Shown here: piece after piece, positions 16,600 to 26,907 of the stretch
Numbering within the stretch: position 1 is the stretch's first letter
Layout: every line of letters starts with the position of its first letter
Assembly: GCF_014205155.1 (NCBI RefSeq)
Contig: NZ_JACHMX010000001.1
Coordinates: forward strand, 3,100,001-3,164,000
DNA length: 64,000 nt
From: Amycolatopsis umgeniensis
GTDB lineage: Bacteria > Actinomycetota > Actinomycetes > Mycobacteriales > Pseudonocardiaceae
Direction: 5' to 3'
Position numbers and translations under genes: made by a program
The notes under the pieces: generated by a model
What the model was told of the DNA's origin: nothing
Databases searched by the model: none
The model's input: the letters and a program-made list of their open reading frames with translations, nothing else

Positions 16600-19551
16600 T
16601 CAGGCTGCGTGGATCTCCACCGAAGAGCCCGTACGTGCCTTTCGGATCCGCAGCCTGGTCGGGATGCGCTGCCGCAGTTCCTCCACATGCGACACCAGCC
16701 CGACCACCCGGCCACCGGCGCGAAGCTCGTCGAGGATGTTCATGACGATGTCGAGCGTCTCGGCGTCCAGAGTGCCGAAGCCCTCGTCGATGAACAGCGT
16801 GTCCAGCAGCGCGCCGCCGGTTTCGGCGGCGACGACGTCGGCGAGACCCAGTGCCAGTGAGAGCGACGCGAGGAAGGACTCGCCGCCGGAGAGCGTCTTC
16901 GCGGGCCGGACGGTGCCGGAGTAGTCGTCGAGCACATCGAGGCCGAGTCCGCCGCGCGTGCCACGGGCCCCGGCCGCGTCAGAGTGCACGAAGGAGTAGC
17001 GGCCCTGGCTCATCGTCCGCAGGCGGGCGGTCGCCGCGACCGCGACCTCTTCCAGCCTCGCGGCGAGGACGTACGAGCGAAGCGACATCTTCCGCGCGTT
17101 CTGCCCTCGCCCGTTGACCACCTCGGCGAGCGCCTTCAGTTCGAGGTACTGCTCCTCGACCGGGGCCAGATCCGCCATCAGGGACGTCATCCGCTCGGCC
17201 AGTCCGGTCAGGTCCGTGTGCCGGGTCGTGGCCGTCCCCAGCGCCGCGAAGGCCTGTTCGGCTTCGGCCCGGGTTTCCCGCGCCGCTTCCTCCGAGGCCA
17301 CGACGTCGATCTCGTCGTCCGGCGCGATACCGAAGAGTTCCGGCTCGGCCAGCGCGCGCCGCTCGGACTCCTCCATCACCTTCGCGTCGGCGAGGCTGTT
17401 CTCCAGTTTCGTGATCTGCTCGTCCGGCCGCGACGCGGCCCGCATCTCGTCGAGATCCGCGAAACCCTTGGCCCGCAACGCTTCTTTGACCAGTTTCGCT
17501 TGCTCGTCGCGACGCTCACGGGCACCCGCGACGCCGAGCCGCGCTTCGGCGAGCGCGTCGAGACGGGTCGCGAAACCGAGCAGATGCCGCCGCCGGGCGG
17601 CGACGTCGTCGAACTCGCCGCGCGCGCTTTCCAGCCGTCGTTCCCGTTCGGCCAGCCGTTCCGTGAGGCTTCGGACCTCGGTCCCGGCCTCGGCCGCCCG
17701 CTCTCCGGTCACTCGACGGCGTTCGGTCAGCTGCTCGGTGTTCCGTTCGAGTTCGAGGAGCCGCTTCTCCAGCGCGGGCTTGCGACGAGCCGATTCCGAC
17801 AGCGACGCGCCCAGCTCCCGCGCCTCGGCGAGTTCGCCCCGCAGCGCCTCCGCGGTGCGCTCGCGCAACCGCTCGACCAGCGCCTTCAGCCGTCCTTCGG
17901 CTTCGAGCAGCGTGGCTTTCGCCTCCTCGCGCCGCTTGTCGGCCTGCTGCTCCGCGACCTCGGCGCGACGTTCGTCCTCGGGATCGACGAGGCCGCCGGT
18001 GTGCGTGGCGGGTGCCGGATGCTCGGTCGCCCCGCAGACCGGGCAGTCCTCGCCCGCGGCCAGACCGGCGGCGAGTTCGGCCGCCATTCCGTCGAGGCGG
18101 CGTTCCCGCAGGTCCAGGCGATGCTGCCGCGCCTGCTGATGGACGTCGACGGCGTCGCGGACCAGCCCGCGCGCCTGCTCGACCGCCTGCTCCGCACGAG
18201 GTACCTCGTCGGCGTCCCGGACCAGCGCTGTCAACTCTTCGAAGCGGGTGCGGGCACCGTCGAGCTTCGCTTCGGCTTCGGCGGCCGCCAGCGCCTCGGC
18301 GCGCACCGCGGCGATCTTCTCCGGCGCGGATTCGAGTTCGGCGGCGAACTCCTCGGCCTGCTTTTCCGCCTCCTTCGCGGTGGCGCTCAGCTGATCGCGA
18401 CGGACCAGATCCCGTTGCTGCTGCTCGCCTTCCGCCACGAGTTCGGCCAGCGCGCCCGCCTCCTCGCGCAGCCCGCCGGCGCGGGCGCGGAGTTCGGCCG
18501 CGGACTTGTCCGCGGCGTCCGGCACTTCCTGGGCCCGGAGCTCCTCCGCGGCCTCCGCGTCGGCGAGCTGGCTCGAGCGGCGTTCGAGCAGATCCGCTTC
18601 CGCGGCGACGCCCGCCGCACGATGAGCGGCCTCGACCTCTTCCGCCCACTCCGCGCGCTGATCCGCCTGCTCGGCGATCGCCGAAAGGCGCGTGTACGCG
18701 GTGCGCACGCGGCGGATCCGCTCGGCGGTGGACCGGTTCTCCTGCCAGACGGCCTCGGCCTTCTGGGCCGCCGCGCGCGCCTTCGTGTCCCGTTCCCGTG
18801 CCTGGGCGGCACGTTCGGCGGACTCCGCGAGTACCGCGTCGACCCACTCGACCTGCCCCTCTTCGGGCGCTTCCTGCTGGGCGACCTGCGCGAACCGCGC
18901 GACCCACTCCCGCAGCGACTGCTGCCGCGCCTGCAATTCGCGGCCGCGCTCGGCGCGCAGATTCGCGAACCAGTTCTCGACGTCGGAGAACCGCTCCGTG
19001 CCGAACAGCCGCTCCAGCAACTCCTCGCGCTCGGCCGTGTTCGCGCGCAGGAACCGCGCGAACTCACCCTGAGGCAGCAAGACCACCTGGAAGAACTGCT
19101 CGTGCGTCATGCCGATGAGCCGCTCGACCGTGCGCGCGACCTCGTCGATCCGCGTGATGCCTTCGGCCACGTGCCCGGCCGGCACCGTGCCGACCCAGCT
19201 CAGCACCGCCTTGGCCTGCTGGAGGGTCATTCCTTCGCCCCGGCGCTTGGGCCGCTGGTACTCGGGATTGCGCGCGATCCGCATCCGCTGGCCCTGCACT
19301 GTCAGCTCGAGGACGACCTCGGTGACCTGGTCCGGCTCGGCCAGATCGCAGCGCAGCCGCTTCACCTCGCCGCGAGCCCCGGGGACGGTGCCGAACAGCG
19401 CGAACGCGATGGCGTCGAGCAAGGTCGTCTTCCCCGCGCCGGTGTCGCCGTGCAGCAGGAACAACCCGTCGGCGCCGAGCACGTCGAAGTCCACCACCTC
19501 GCGGCCCGCGTACGGACCGAAAGCGGCGACCTCCAACCGGTGCAACCTCAT
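16600..19551 (-). CDS. sbcC: SbcC nuclease ATPase subunit (Rad50-like)
   Basis: 983-aa SMC-like ATPase which with SbcD cleaves DNA hairpins and double-strand ends. Walker A is [13 protein letters not shown] (residues ~34-46). Two long coiled-coil arms, rich in Glu/Ala/Arg, flank the zinc hook CPVC (Cys503, Cys506). The signature [17 protein letters not shown] and Walker [12 protein letters not shown] (~residue 918) close the ATPase. The ATG at 19551 overlaps the sbcD stop (ATGA), so the two genes are translationally coupled. The length is normal. Confidence 0.96.
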   Translation of the reverse strand: MRLHRLEVAAFGPYAGREVVDFDVLGADGLFLLHGDTGAGKTTLLDAIAFALFGTVPGARGEVKRLRCDLAEPDQVTEVVLELTVQGQRMRIARNPEYQRPKRRGEGMTLQQAKAVLSWVGTVPAGHVAEGITRIDEVARTVERLIGMTHEQFFQVVLLPQGEFARFLRANTAEREELLERLFGTERFSDVENWFANLRAERGRELQARQQSLREWVARFAQVAQQEAPEEGQVEWVDAVLAESAERAAQARERDTKARAAAQKAEAVWQENRSTAERIRRVRTAYTRLSAIAEQADQRAEWAEEVEAAHRAAGVAAEADLLERRSSQLADAEAAEELRAQEVPDAADKSAAELRARAGGLREEAGALAELVAEGEQQQRDLVRRDQLSATAKEAEKQAEEFAAELESAPEKIAAVRAEALAAAEAEAKLDGARTRFEELTALVRDADEVPRAEQAVEQARGLVRDAVDVHQQARQHRLDLRERRLDGMAAELAAGLAAGEDCPVCGATEHPAPATHTGGLVDPEDERRAEVAEQQADKRREEAKATLLEAEGRLKALVERLRERTAEALRGELAEARELGASLSESARRKPALEKRLLELERNTEQLTERRRVTGERAAEAGTEVRSLTERLAERERRLESARGEFDDVAARRRHLLGFATRLDALAEARLGVAGARERRDEQAKLVKEALRAKGFADLDEMRAASRPDEQITKLENSLADAKVMEESERRALAEPELFGIAPDDEIDVVASEEAARETRAEAEQAFAALGTATTRHTDLTGLAERMTSLMADLAPVEEQYLELKALAEVVNGRGQNARKMSLRSYVLAARLEEVAVAATARLRTMSQGRYSFVHSDAAGARGTRGGLGLDVLDDYSGTVRPAKTLSGGESFLASLSLALGLADVVAAETGGALLDTLFIDEGFGTLDAETLDIVMNILDELRAGGRVVGLVSHVEELRQRIPTRLRIRKARTGSSVEIHAA

Positions 19552-20699
19552 ACTTCGCGCTCCCTGCCCGCCGCGCCCAGCGCCGCCAGCACCAGGCGCT
19601 CCTCGCTCTCCGACGGCTCGGATCCGCGGCAGTCCTCGAGGAAACTGCGCGTGATCTCGACGTCGGATCGCCCTCGGACGGCTTCGGCGTACTTCAGCGC
19701 GGCTCCGTCGTGGCCGCCTTCCGGCTGCCAGTCCATGTGCACGGCGTGCGGGAAGCGCTCACGCAGTTTCCGCATGGCGTCGATCGGCCGGACCCTGTCG
19801 GTGACCGTGAAGGAAAGGAAATGTTCGGTGAGGCCGTCGTGTTCCGGATCCGACAGGAGATCCGCCAGTTCGCCGCGGAGCATCGCGAGATGCCGCGGAA
19901 CCGGCAGTTCGTGGCGCCGGACTTCGGCGAGCCCTTCCGCGTCGAGCTCCACCAGCCAGACGGATTTCCGTTGCCGCGTCTCGGAAAACGAATACGCCAG
20001 CGGGCTGCCCGAATAGCGCAGGTGCTCGGCGAGGGTCTGCGGGCCGTGCAGATGCCCGAGTGCGACGTAGTCGACTCCGTCGAACACCGAACCCGGCACC
20101 TGCTCGACGCCGCCGACCGCGATGGTCCGCTCGGATTCGGTCGGCTCGCCACCGGTGACGAAGGCGTGCGCGAGCACCACCGAGCGCGTTCCGGACGGCC
20201 GCGCGGCGAGATCGGCGCGGATCCGCCGCATCGCCTCGGTGAGGACGCCGGTGTGGCCGCGGGCCTCGGGGACGCCGAGGGCGTGGCGCGCGGGCTCCGG
20301 TTCGAGGTACGGGATGCCGTAGAGGGCGACCTCGCCGTGCGCGTCGGGCAGCAGCACCGGCTCGGCGAGACCGTCGATCGTGGCGCGCAGGTGCAGCCCG
20401 CCCGCCGCGGCGAAGTCGGCGAACGCGCCCAGCCGCGGCGCGGAATCGTGGTTGCCCGGCGTCATCACCAGCTGCGCCCCGGCCTGACGGAGCCTGCCGA
20501 GCGCGGTCGTGGCGACGCGAACGGCCTCCGCCGAAGGCACCGCGCGGTCGTAGATGTCCCCGGAAACGAGGACGACGTCGACCGACTCGGCGAGCACGAG
20601 GTCGGCGAGATGACCGAGCACGGCTTCCTGCTCGGCGAGCAGATCGGCGCCGTGGAACGTGCGGCCGATGTGCCAGTCGGACGTGTGCAGGAGCTTCAC
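19548..20699 (-). CDS. sbcD: SbcD exonuclease subunit (Mre11-like)
   Basis: 383-aa metallophosphoesterase nuclease. Motifs: HTSDWHIG at residues 5-12 (metal ligands Asp and His), SGDIYDRAVPS, TPGNHDS and, later, HLHGPQ, the standard Mre11/SbcD set. The GTG at 20699 (V-K-L-L-H-T-S-D-W) is chosen because the family starts MKxLHTSD; the frame is open 8 codons further up. It is the first gene of the sbcDC operon and is divergent from the rmuC gene. Confidence 0.95.
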   Translation of the reverse strand: MKLLHTSDWHIGRTFHGADLLAEQEAVLGHLADLVLAESVDVVLVSGDIYDRAVPSAEAVRVATTALGRLRQAGAQLVMTPGNHDSAPRLGAFADFAAAGGLHLRATIDGLAEPVLLPDAHGEVALYGIPYLEPEPARHALGVPEARGHTGVLTEAMRRIRADLAARPSGTRSVVLAHAFVTGGEPTESERTIAVGGVEQVPGSVFDGVDYVALGHLHGPQTLAEHLRYSGSPLAYSFSETRQRKSVWLVELDAEGLAEVRRHELPVPRHLAMLRGELADLLSDPEHDGLTEHFLSFTVTDRVRPIDAMRKLRERFPHAVHMDWQPEGGHDGAALKYAEAVRGRSDVEITRSFLEDCRGSEPSESEERLVLAALGAAGREREV

Positions 20700-20877
20700 G
20701 CAGCCCAAGGTAGGGCCGCGCACCGGCCGAAGAGGGGAGGCGCGCCCTTGGCGGCACCGCGCTTTCCGACACGCCGGGGACGGCCCAGGTCAGATACGGA
20801 GCGCGACCACGTGCTCCGGTTTTTGTCGGTGGGTTCCGCCATGATGTCCCGGACTCGGATCCGGAAGGGAGGTACCG

Positions 20878-21792
20878 GTGGCGACGGTGATCACCACCGC
20901 GGCCGTCGTGCTCGCGCTCCTGCTGCTCGTCGCCGTCGCACTGCTGTGGCGGCTGTACAACGACGGCATGCGGCGGGCGGACGCCGCGGCGAAACTGGTC
21001 GCCGCCGAACGTTCGAAGGCGGATCAGCAGCAGCTCGCGTTGCGCCGGTACGAGGTCGCTTTCGCCTCGATCAGCGGCCGCGGCGAGCTGGGCGAAAAGG
21101 TCCTCCTGGAGACAGCACGCGCGCTCGGGCTCCGCGAGGAGCTGCACTTCACGCTGCAAACCGACCTCGCGGGCGGCGGAGCGGCGAAACCGGACATGGT
21201 GCTGCGGGTCGGCGGCGGGCGGACGGTGCCTGTCGACGCGAAGGCGAGCATGGCGTGCTGGGCGGAGGCCGTCGAGACCAACGACCCCGAAGAACGGCTC
21301 GACGCGTTGCGCGTCCACGTCCGGCAGCTCCGGTCGCGGGCGGCCGAGCTGGCGGGCAAGGGCTACCAGCGCTGGGCCGACGCGATCTACGGGACGATCA
21401 TGTTCGTCCCCTCCGACGCGGCCGTGGTGGCCGCGCTGGACACCGATCCGGAACTGCTGCGCTGGATGCTGGACAGGCGCGTCTTCCTCTGCGGGCCGAC
21501 GGGGTTCGCCGTACTCGCGTCCGCCGCGCTGTTCGCCGCGACCGAACGGGCGCTGGTCGAGGACGTCGAGCAGGTCCGGGCGGGAGCCGCGGCCGCGCAC
21601 CGGGCCGCGGGCAACGCCGTCGACGCGCTGAACCTGTCGAGCACCCACCTCCAGCGCTTCATCTCGGCCCGGCGCCGCGAACTGGAGGCACTCGAAAGCT
21701 TCCGGAGCACGGTCTCCCCGCTGACGGACGCGTCGGGCAGCCCGGCGCCGGTGCCCTCGATCCGGAAGGCGGACGAGCTCCCGGCGAACTGA
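20878..21792 (+). CDS. rmuC: RmuC-family DNA recombination protein, short form
   Basis: 304-aa membrane-anchored member of the RmuC family (PD-(D/E)XK-like fold), thought to limit rearrangements at inverted repeats. One N-terminal membrane helix (VVLALLLLVAVALLW, residues ~9-24) is followed by a brief coiled coil, then the nuclease-like core: ISGRGELGEKVLLETARALG, KPDMVLRVGGGRTVPVDAKA (Asp and the D-x-K of VDAKA) and YGTIMFVPSDAAVVAAL. It is clearly shorter than the ~400-475 aa typical proteins because the coiled-coil region is reduced. GTG at 20878. Next to SbcDC and the alkylation genes it forms a DNA-maintenance cluster. Confidence 0.85.
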   Translation: MATVITTAAVVLALLLLVAVALLWRLYNDGMRRADAAAKLVAAERSKADQQQLALRRYEVAFASISGRGELGEKVLLETARALGLREELHFTLQTDLAGGGAAKPDMVLRVGGGRTVPVDAKASMACWAEAVETNDPEERLDALRVHVRQLRSRAAELAGKGYQRWADAIYGTIMFVPSDAAVVAALDTDPELLRWMLDRRVFLCGPTGFAVLASAALFAATERALVEDVEQVRAGAAAAHRAAGNAVDALNLSSTHLQRFISARRRELEALESFRSTVSPLTDASGSPAPVPSIRKADELPAN

Positions 21793-21814
21793 GCGAGCTG
21801 TCGCCCGCTCGACG

Positions 21815-22246
21815 GTGGAGGATTCGGGACGTTCAACGTCCCAGATCCTCCACGCTCGGTCGTCGGCCGGAGATCGTGACCGGCATGAGCTGGCGACGAC
21901 GAAGGAATCGGGACGTTCAGTGTCCCGAATCCTTCATCGACAACCCCGACGACCGCCGCCTCACGCAAACCAGGCGTAGCTAGGTGAACACGGGTCCAAA
22001 CCACCATCTCCGCCACTCCGGACATCGTGACCGGCATGAGCTTGATCAGCAGAGGGTCGGGGGACGGTGAGTACCCCCACCCCTCCGATGATCAAGGTCG
22101 AAGACCGGAGCGCCCTCGCGACGATGAAGGAATTGGGACGTTCAGTGTCCCGAATCCTTCATCGACAACCGCACAACCGCCGCCCTCACGCAAACCAGGC
22201 GTAGCTAGGTGAACACGGGTCCGAACCACCATCTTCGCCACTCACG
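21815..22246. repeat. Composite intergenic repeat cluster (modules A, B, C)
   Basis: The 650-base gap after rmuC holds no gene but is largely repeats. Module B, a hairpin GAAGGATTCGGGAC..GTCCCGAATCCTTC, occurs at 21815-21853, 21901-21935 and 22122-22164. Module C (acgcaaaccaggcgtagcta, then ggtgaacacgggtcc) follows copies 2 and 3 at 21963-21997 and 22188-22222. About 120 bases are thus directly repeated (21901-22020 against 22127-22246) with few differences. Module A (ggcatgagcttgatca..tgatcaaggt..ggagcgcc) lies at 22033-22113 and reappears near 49.15 kb. The bases from 22250 to 22390 show nothing recognisable. Confidence 0.75.
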
Positions 22247-22391
22247 AGGGCCTTTCCCACCTGCGGTTTCCGGAAGCGGAGGCTCCGTTTCGGCCGCCAT
22301 GACAACCTTGTCGCGCTCCCACGCGTAGTACCTCTGGAAAGCATCCGGGCAATCCGTCCGGGTGGTCCGAGATGACCACTACCAGGCGATC

Positions 22392-22417
22392 GACATACCG
22401 CCTGTTGGCGGTATGTC
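22392..22417. promoter_or_regulatory. Perfect 11-bp inverted repeat upstream of DUF6542 gene
   Basis: GACATACCGCC (22392-22402) and GGCGGTATGTC (22407-22417) are perfect inverted copies with a 4-base spacer, ending 26 bases before the GTG of the next gene. The size and position fit a dimeric repressor site overlapping the promoter; a leader hairpin is the alternative. The binding protein is unknown. Confidence 0.5.
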
Positions 22418-22443
22418 CGCAGCTTGGATATACGGTGGGGCCT

Positions 22444-23316
22444 GTGACCGCGATTCGCGATCGCCAGAGCGATCCTGATGCCGACGACGTTCCCGTAGCC
22501 TGGGACGAGCGTCCGCTCGTCGGCGCCAGGCGCGGGCTGCCCTGGTGGGCCGCCGTCCTGGTGGGCTTCGGGCTCGCCATCCTTGGCGCCTTCATCGACG
22601 TGATGATCCAGAAGGATCTGGGCCTGCTGTTCAAGGTCTGCTACGCGCTCGGCGCGGTGGTCGCCGTGGTGGCCGTCCAGCGAAGAGGGCTGTTCGGCCC
22701 GATGGTGCAGCCGCCCCTGGTCCTCGCGGTGACCGTCCCGGGGGTCATCCTCCTGACGTCGGACAACAGCAAGGGCTCCGACCTGCTCGAGAGAGCCTTC
22801 GACATCGGCACGCCGCTGATCAACGGGTTCCCGACGATGGCCATCACCACCGGTGTCACCCTGGCGATCGGCTTCTTCCGGATCTACCGCGAACGCGATC
22901 CCGACGCCCCGGTGAAGCTGAAGGGGAACGCCAAGCCGGAACGTCGCGAAGACGCGAAACCCCCGGTCAAGCCCGCTGCCGCGGCCGCAGGCCGCCGTCC
23001 GGCTTCGCGGACCGGGCAGACGCCGCCCCCGCCGTCACGCCGGGGCGCGCCCCGGGACGACGCGCCGCCGCGCCGCCGTCCGGTCGACGACGAGCGCCGT
23101 CCTCGCCGCGACGCCGAGCCCGGCGCCCGCAAGCCACCGCCTCCGGGACGTCAGCCCCGGCGTCCGCGTCCGCCGGAAGACGGCGGCGAGCCTCGCCGTC
23201 GCGACCCTCGTGGCGAAAGCGCCCCCGGCGCCCCGCGCCGCCGTCCGCCGCGTGCGGACGACCCTCGCCGAGGCGGTCAGCCGCCACGCCGCCGCCCTTG
23301 GGACGACGAGCGCTGA
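22444..23316 (+). CDS. DUF6542 membrane protein with Pro/Arg-rich tail
   Basis: 290-aa protein conserved in actinobacteria. Residues ~30-150 hold about four membrane segments (WWAAVLVGFGLAILGAFIDV, LLFKVCYALGAVVAVVAVQ, LVLAVTVPGVILLT and TMAITTGVTLAIGFF); the motif GLFGPMVQPPLVLAV is characteristic of DUF6542. The C-terminal ~130 residues are disordered, almost entirely Pro, Arg, Gly and Asp, and probably cytoplasmic. GTG at 22444 with GTGGGG upstream; an ATG at 22372 would add 24 residues and swallow the inverted repeat. The gene is convergent with ispH. The function is unknown. Confidence 0.82.
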   Translation: MTAIRDRQSDPDADDVPVAWDERPLVGARRGLPWWAAVLVGFGLAILGAFIDVMIQKDLGLLFKVCYALGAVVAVVAVQRRGLFGPMVQPPLVLAVTVPGVILLTSDNSKGSDLLERAFDIGTPLINGFPTMAITTGVTLAIGFFRIYRERDPDAPVKLKGNAKPERREDAKPPVKPAAAAAGRRPASRTGQTPPPPSRRGAPRDDAPPRRRPVDDERRPRRDAEPGARKPPPPGRQPRRPRPPEDGGEPRRRDPRGESAPGAPRRRPPRADDPRRGGQPPRRRPWDDER

Positions 23317-23367
23317 AGCAAGGGACCTTTGCTCTCGCCTGAGCCTCTGACCAGCGGCTTGATCGCA

Positions 23368-23405
23368 AAAAGGGCCGCCCGAGGAACTCCTCGGGCGGCC
23401 CTTTT
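23368..23405. terminator. Bidirectional intrinsic terminator
   Basis: An 18-bp perfect stem (23368-23385 with 23388-23405) with AAAA at one end and TTTT at the other and only two unpaired central bases. It lies between the convergent DUF6542 and ispH genes and can act as an intrinsic terminator in both directions. Confidence 0.9.
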
Positions 23406-23418
23406 CGTATCGGAAGCG

Positions 23419-24432
23419 TCAGGCCCTGCCGACCTTCTTCAGCTCGTGCGGCAGCGCGAAAGCGATCTTCTCGTTCGCCGTGGTGACCTCGTCGACGTCG
23501 CCCCAGCCGCGCTCGGCCAGCCACGCCAGCAGGTCCATGACCAGCACCTCCGGCACCGAAGCGCCGCTGGTGACACCGACGGTCTCAACGCCTTCGAGCC
23601 ACGCTTCGTCGACTTCGTGCGCGAAGTCGACCAGGTGCGACGCGCGCGCCCCGGCCTTCAGCGCGACCTCGACGAGGCGCTTCGAGTTGGACGAGTTCGT
23701 GGAGCCGACCACCAGCACCAGATCGCATTCGGCGGCCATGGCCTTGACCGCGACCTGACGGTTGGTGGTGGCGTAACAGATGTCGTCGCTGGGCGGGTCG
23801 GCCAAGCCGGGGAACTTGTCCCGCAGCTGGTCGACGCGCTCCATGGTCTCGTCCACCGAAAGGGTGGTCTGTGAGAGCCAGATGACCTTCGAGGGGTCGC
23901 GGATCTCGACCTTGTCGACGTCTTCGGCGGTGTCGACGAGCTGCACCTTGTCGGGAGCTTCGCCGGCCGTGCCTTCGACCTCTTCATGGCCTTCGTGGCC
24001 GATCAGCAGGATGTCGTAGTCGTCCTTCGCGAACCGGTTGACCTCTTTGTGCACCTTCGTCACGAGAGGGCAGGTCGCGTCGATGGTCCGCAGATTGCGC
24101 TCGGCCGCCTCGGCGTGCACCGCGGGCGAGACGCCGTGCGCGGAGAACACCACCAATTCGCCTTCCGGCACCTCGGAGGTCTCGTCGACGAAGATCACCC
24201 CGCGATCGCGCAGGGTCTCCACGACATGCCGGTTGTGCACGATCTCCTTACGCACGTACACCGGCGCACCGTAGAGCTCGAGTGCCTTTTCGACGGCGAT
24301 GACCGCGCGGTCGACACCCGCGCAGTAACCACGAGGCTTGGCGAGCAGGACACGTTTGCCACCTGCCGGCACACCGGACTCGGTGATCGTCGGACTGCCG
24401 GCGGGCGTGATTCCGGGACTCGCAGAACTCAT
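23419..24432 (-). CDS. ispH: 4-hydroxy-3-methylbut-2-enyl diphosphate reductase
   Basis: 337-aa [4Fe-4S] enzyme making IPP and DMAPP in the last step of the MEP pathway. The three cluster cysteines are in [25 protein letters not shown] and [11 protein letters not shown]. Substrate-binding motifs include [22 protein letters not shown] and [12 protein letters not shown]. The ATG at 24432 gives a short extra N-terminus ([11 protein letters not shown]) before the core; the frame continues upstream but without a ribosome site. It is divergent from the lipid-droplet/xse operon. Confidence 0.97.
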   Translation of the reverse strand: MSSASPGITPAGSPTITESGVPAGGKRVLLAKPRGYCAGVDRAVIAVEKALELYGAPVYVRKEIVHNRHVVETLRDRGVIFVDETSEVPEGELVVFSAHGVSPAVHAEAAERNLRTIDATCPLVTKVHKEVNRFAKDDYDILLIGHEGHEEVEGTAGEAPDKVQLVDTAEDVDKVEIRDPSKVIWLSQTTLSVDETMERVDQLRDKFPGLADPPSDDICYATTNRQVAVKAMAAECDLVLVVGSTNSSNSKRLVEVALKAGARASHLVDFAHEVDEAWLEGVETVGVTSGASVPEVLVMDLLAWLAERGWGDVDEVTTANEKIAFALPHELKKVGRA

Positions 24433-24476
24433 GACCCCCAGGGTACGGGCTACCCCGGGGGCTCCTCGCACTCACG

Positions 24477-24505
24477 TTCAGGTGACCAGGGAACCCCTCT
24501 AAAGT
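24477..24505 (+). promoter_or_regulatory. Candidate promoter for the lipid-droplet/xse operon
   Basis: TTCAGG (24477-24482), a 17-base spacer, then TAAAGT (24500-24505), a fair match to the principal actinobacterial sigma factor pattern with a TANNNT -10. It lies about 80 bases before the first ATG of the rightward operon. The -35 is weak. Confidence 0.35.
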
Positions 24506-24584
24506 ATGTGCGTGGAGTCACGTCCTGTGAGCCGACCCACCCGTTCGGTTGGGCAGGATGGACCAGATACGGCAGGCTAGACGT

Positions 24585-25247
24585 ATGAAGCCTCTCCCGC
24601 TCCCCCTCCGGGTCGCCGCGGGCCTCGCCGTCACCACCGCCGAGCGGGTTCGCGAACTTCCCAAGCAGCTCACCGGGCTCCCCGTCACAGTGGTCAGCCA
24701 GGTCCTCCAGTTCTCCATGCGCGTCCAGCAGCACGTCACCGAGCTGGCGATCAAGGGCGACGACGCGCTGTCGGGTCTCCGTCCGGTCGAGGACGCCCCG
24801 AGCTGGGCCACCTTCGACGAAGATCTCCCGCCGGACCTCGGCGAACGCCGTTACGAACGCGACTCGTGCGTGATCCCGCTGCACGAGGACGCCGAGGTCC
24901 CCGAACCGCGCGCCGAGACGAATGGTCGTCTTCACGACCTCGAAGCGCTCACCGAAGACCCGTGGGCCGAGGAGGAGCGCGCGCTCGCCGAGGACCACGC
25001 CGACGGCGAGTTCGACAGCGCGAGCGCGCCCGTGACTGCCGGTCCCGCGGGGCTCGAGGACTACGACACCCTCACCCTGCCGCAGTTACGTGCCCGTCTG
25101 CGCCGGTTCGACCTCACGCAGCTGGAAGAACTGCTGACCTACGAACGGGCGAACGCCGACAGGGCGTCGTTCGTCGGCATGCTCGCGCGTCGCATCGGCA
25201 ACGTGAAGAAGGCCGAGAGCGACGGCGACAGCGCGGAAGGCCAGTGA
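24585..25247 (+). CDS. Lipid-droplet-associated protein (Rv1109c-like)
   Basis: 220-aa acidic protein. The N-terminus [20 protein letters not shown], followed by a helix containing [20 protein letters not shown], is amphipathic, as expected for a lipid-surface protein. The middle is Glu/Asp rich and disordered; the C-terminus ([20 protein letters not shown] and [20 protein letters not shown]) is helical and also occurs in other actinobacterial regulators. The order ispH / this gene / xseA / xseB matches Rv1110-Rv1107c of M. tuberculosis, on which the name rests. ATG at 24585. Its stop overlaps the xseA GTG. Confidence 0.8.
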   Translation: MKPLPLPLRVAAGLAVTTAERVRELPKQLTGLPVTVVSQVLQFSMRVQQHVTELAIKGDDALSGLRPVEDAPSWATFDEDLPPDLGERRYERDSCVIPLHEDAEVPEPRAETNGRLHDLEALTEDPWAEEERALAEDHADGEFDSASAPVTAGPAGLEDYDTLTLPQLRARLRRFDLTQLEELLTYERANADRASFVGMLARRIGNVKKAESDGDSAEGQ

Positions 25248-26509
25248 GCGCCGAGCCCACCTCAGCCGCGGCGGGTCCGTCCACTTCCGCCGAGAACCCG
25301 TGGCCGGTCCGCACGGTCGCCCGCAAGGTCGGCGAGTGGATCAACCGGCTCGGCGCGGTCTGGGTGGAGGGTCAGGTCACGCAGATCTCGGCCCGGCCCG
25401 GCACCAACACCGCGTTCCTGACGCTGCGAGACCCGTCCGCGGACGTGTCGATGTCGGTGACCTGCCCGATGGGCCTGCTGCGCACGATCGAACCGCCGCT
25501 GCGCGAGGGCGCGAGCGTCGTGGTCCACGCGAAGCCGACGTTCTTCATGAACCGCGGCTCGTTGAGCCTGCGCGCCAACGAAATCCGCGCGGTCGGCATC
25601 GGCGAACTCCTCGCGCGGATCGAGCGGCTGCGACGGCTGCTGGCCGCCGAGGGCCTGTTCGCGCCCGAGCGCAAACGCAAGATCCCGTTCCTGCCCAAGG
25701 GAATCGGGCTGATCACCGGTCGCGCGTCCGCCGCCGAACGCGACGTGCTGGTGAACGCGCAGGCCCGCTGGCCGCATGTCGCGTTCAAGGTGATCAACAC
25801 CGCCGTGCAGGGATCGCTGGCCGTCCCGCAGATCCTCCAGGCACTGTCCAAACTGGACCGTGATCCGGACGTCGACGTCATCGTGATCGCACGCGGCGGC
25901 GGCAGTGTCGAAGATCTGCTGCCGTTCTCCGACGAGGCGCTGTGCCGCGCGGTGTCCGCGGCGGGCACCCCGGTGGTCAGCGCCATCGGGCACGAGCCCG
26001 ACACCCCGCTGCTCGACCACGTCGCCGACCTTCGCTGTTCGACGCCGACAGACGCCAGCAAGCGGATCGTGCCCGACGTGCGCGAGGAGACCCAGCGCGT
26101 CCGCCAGATGCGCGACCGCGGCCGCCGCGCCCTGCACGGCTGGGTGGACACGCAGGTCAGGCTGCTGACCCAGATGCGCAGCCGTCCGGTGCTCGCCGAT
26201 CCGCTGGGCCCGGTCCAGCGGCGCTCCGACGACGTCGAGATCCACCGCGAACGCGGGCGCCGCGCGATGCTCACCCTGCTCGCCAAGGACCAGGCGGAGA
26301 TCGCCAGCGCCCGGGCGCGGCTGACCGCGCTCGGCCCGGCGGCGACCCTCGAACGCGGCTACGCGGTGGTGCAGTACACCGACGCCGAAGGCAACCTCCA
26401 GGTACTCCGGTCCGTCTCCGAGGTCGTGGACGGCGCGAAACTGCGCGTCCGCGTGGTCGACGGCGCGCTCGGCGCCGTCGTCACGGGCGAACCGGAGGAG
26501 GCGAATTGA
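25244..26509 (+). CDS. xseA: Exodeoxyribonuclease VII large subunit
   Basis: 421-aa catalytic subunit of ExoVII, which degrades single-stranded DNA from both ends. The N-terminal OB-fold contains [20 protein letters not shown]; the nuclease core has [39 protein letters not shown] (the ARGGGSxEDL motif) and [20 protein letters not shown] helical C-terminal arm and a final strand domain ([16 protein letters not shown]) follow. The GTG at 25244 overlaps the previous stop. ExoVII repair activity fits the SbcCD/RmuC genes 4-9 kb away. Confidence 0.96.
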   Translation: MSAEPTSAAAGPSTSAENPWPVRTVARKVGEWINRLGAVWVEGQVTQISARPGTNTAFLTLRDPSADVSMSVTCPMGLLRTIEPPLREGASVVVHAKPTFFMNRGSLSLRANEIRAVGIGELLARIERLRRLLAAEGLFAPERKRKIPFLPKGIGLITGRASAAERDVLVNAQARWPHVAFKVINTAVQGSLAVPQILQALSKLDRDPDVDVIVIARGGGSVEDLLPFSDEALCRAVSAAGTPVVSAIGHEPDTPLLDHVADLRCSTPTDASKRIVPDVREETQRVRQMRDRGRRALHGWVDTQVRLLTQMRSRPVLADPLGPVQRRSDDVEIHRERGRRAMLTLLAKDQAEIASARARLTALGPAATLERGYAVVQYTDAEGNLQVLRSVSEVVDGAKLRVRVVDGALGAVVTGEPEEAN

Positions 26510-26907
26510 CGGCGAGTTTCCTGCCTTTGACCGTCGACGCCGCCCAACGCGCGGACGCGCCGGGAGTGCTCCACAACGCGCTCTTGACCGACCGCGCCGC
26601 CGCGGAATGCTGGACGGTCCTGCTGGCGGGGTGTGAGTTTTCGACCAAACACGGCCTCGACGCCCAGCTGCGCAAGCTGTCGGAGGCCACCGCCGAGCAC
26701 GTCGGCACCCGATGGTGGTTCGCCGACGGTTCCGTGCACCGCCAACGGGTGGCCAGGGCGCAGGAGAACCTCGTCGCGGCGATCGCGGAGGGTGACGGCC
26801 AGGAGTTCGCTCTCGCCTTCGTGGGTTACGACAACGCCATGGCCGGCGCGGTAGTGTGCGCGGGTATCGGCAAGCACCGACGTCCGGTAGAAGGAAGCAC
26901 AGCGTGA
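26506..26907 (+). CDS. Unrecognised 133-aa protein, TTG start, between xseA and xseB
   Basis: Coding frame that only appears when TTG is allowed as a start. The TTG at 26506 overlaps the xseA stop (TTGA) and has a strong ribosome site, GGAGGAGG, five bases before it. Its stop overlaps the xseB start (GTGA). The product begins (M)[15 protein letters not shown] and contains [35 protein letters not shown] and [20 protein letters not shown], an even mix of helices and strands with two Cys and no membrane segment. No family is recognised. The perfect overlaps on both sides argue that it is a real operon member; XseA and XseB are usually adjacent. Confidence 0.75.
   Translation: MTASFLPLTVDAAQRADAPGVLHNALLTDRAAAECWTVLLAGCEFSTKHGLDAQLRKLSEATAEHVGTRWWFADGSVHRQRVARAQENLVAAIAEGDGQEFALAFVGYDNAMAGAVVCAGIGKHRRPVEGSTA

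Noticed and set aside
16984..20016. A 1010-codon plus-strand frame opposite sbcC
   Set aside because: It is the complementary frame of a high-GC gene with clear SbcC motifs; composition is Arg/Leu/Gln-heavy without domains.
21815..22246. CRISPR array in the repeat-rich gap after rmuC
   Set aside because: The repeated units are about 120 bases, palindromic and few, with no regular short repeat-spacer pattern or cas genes.
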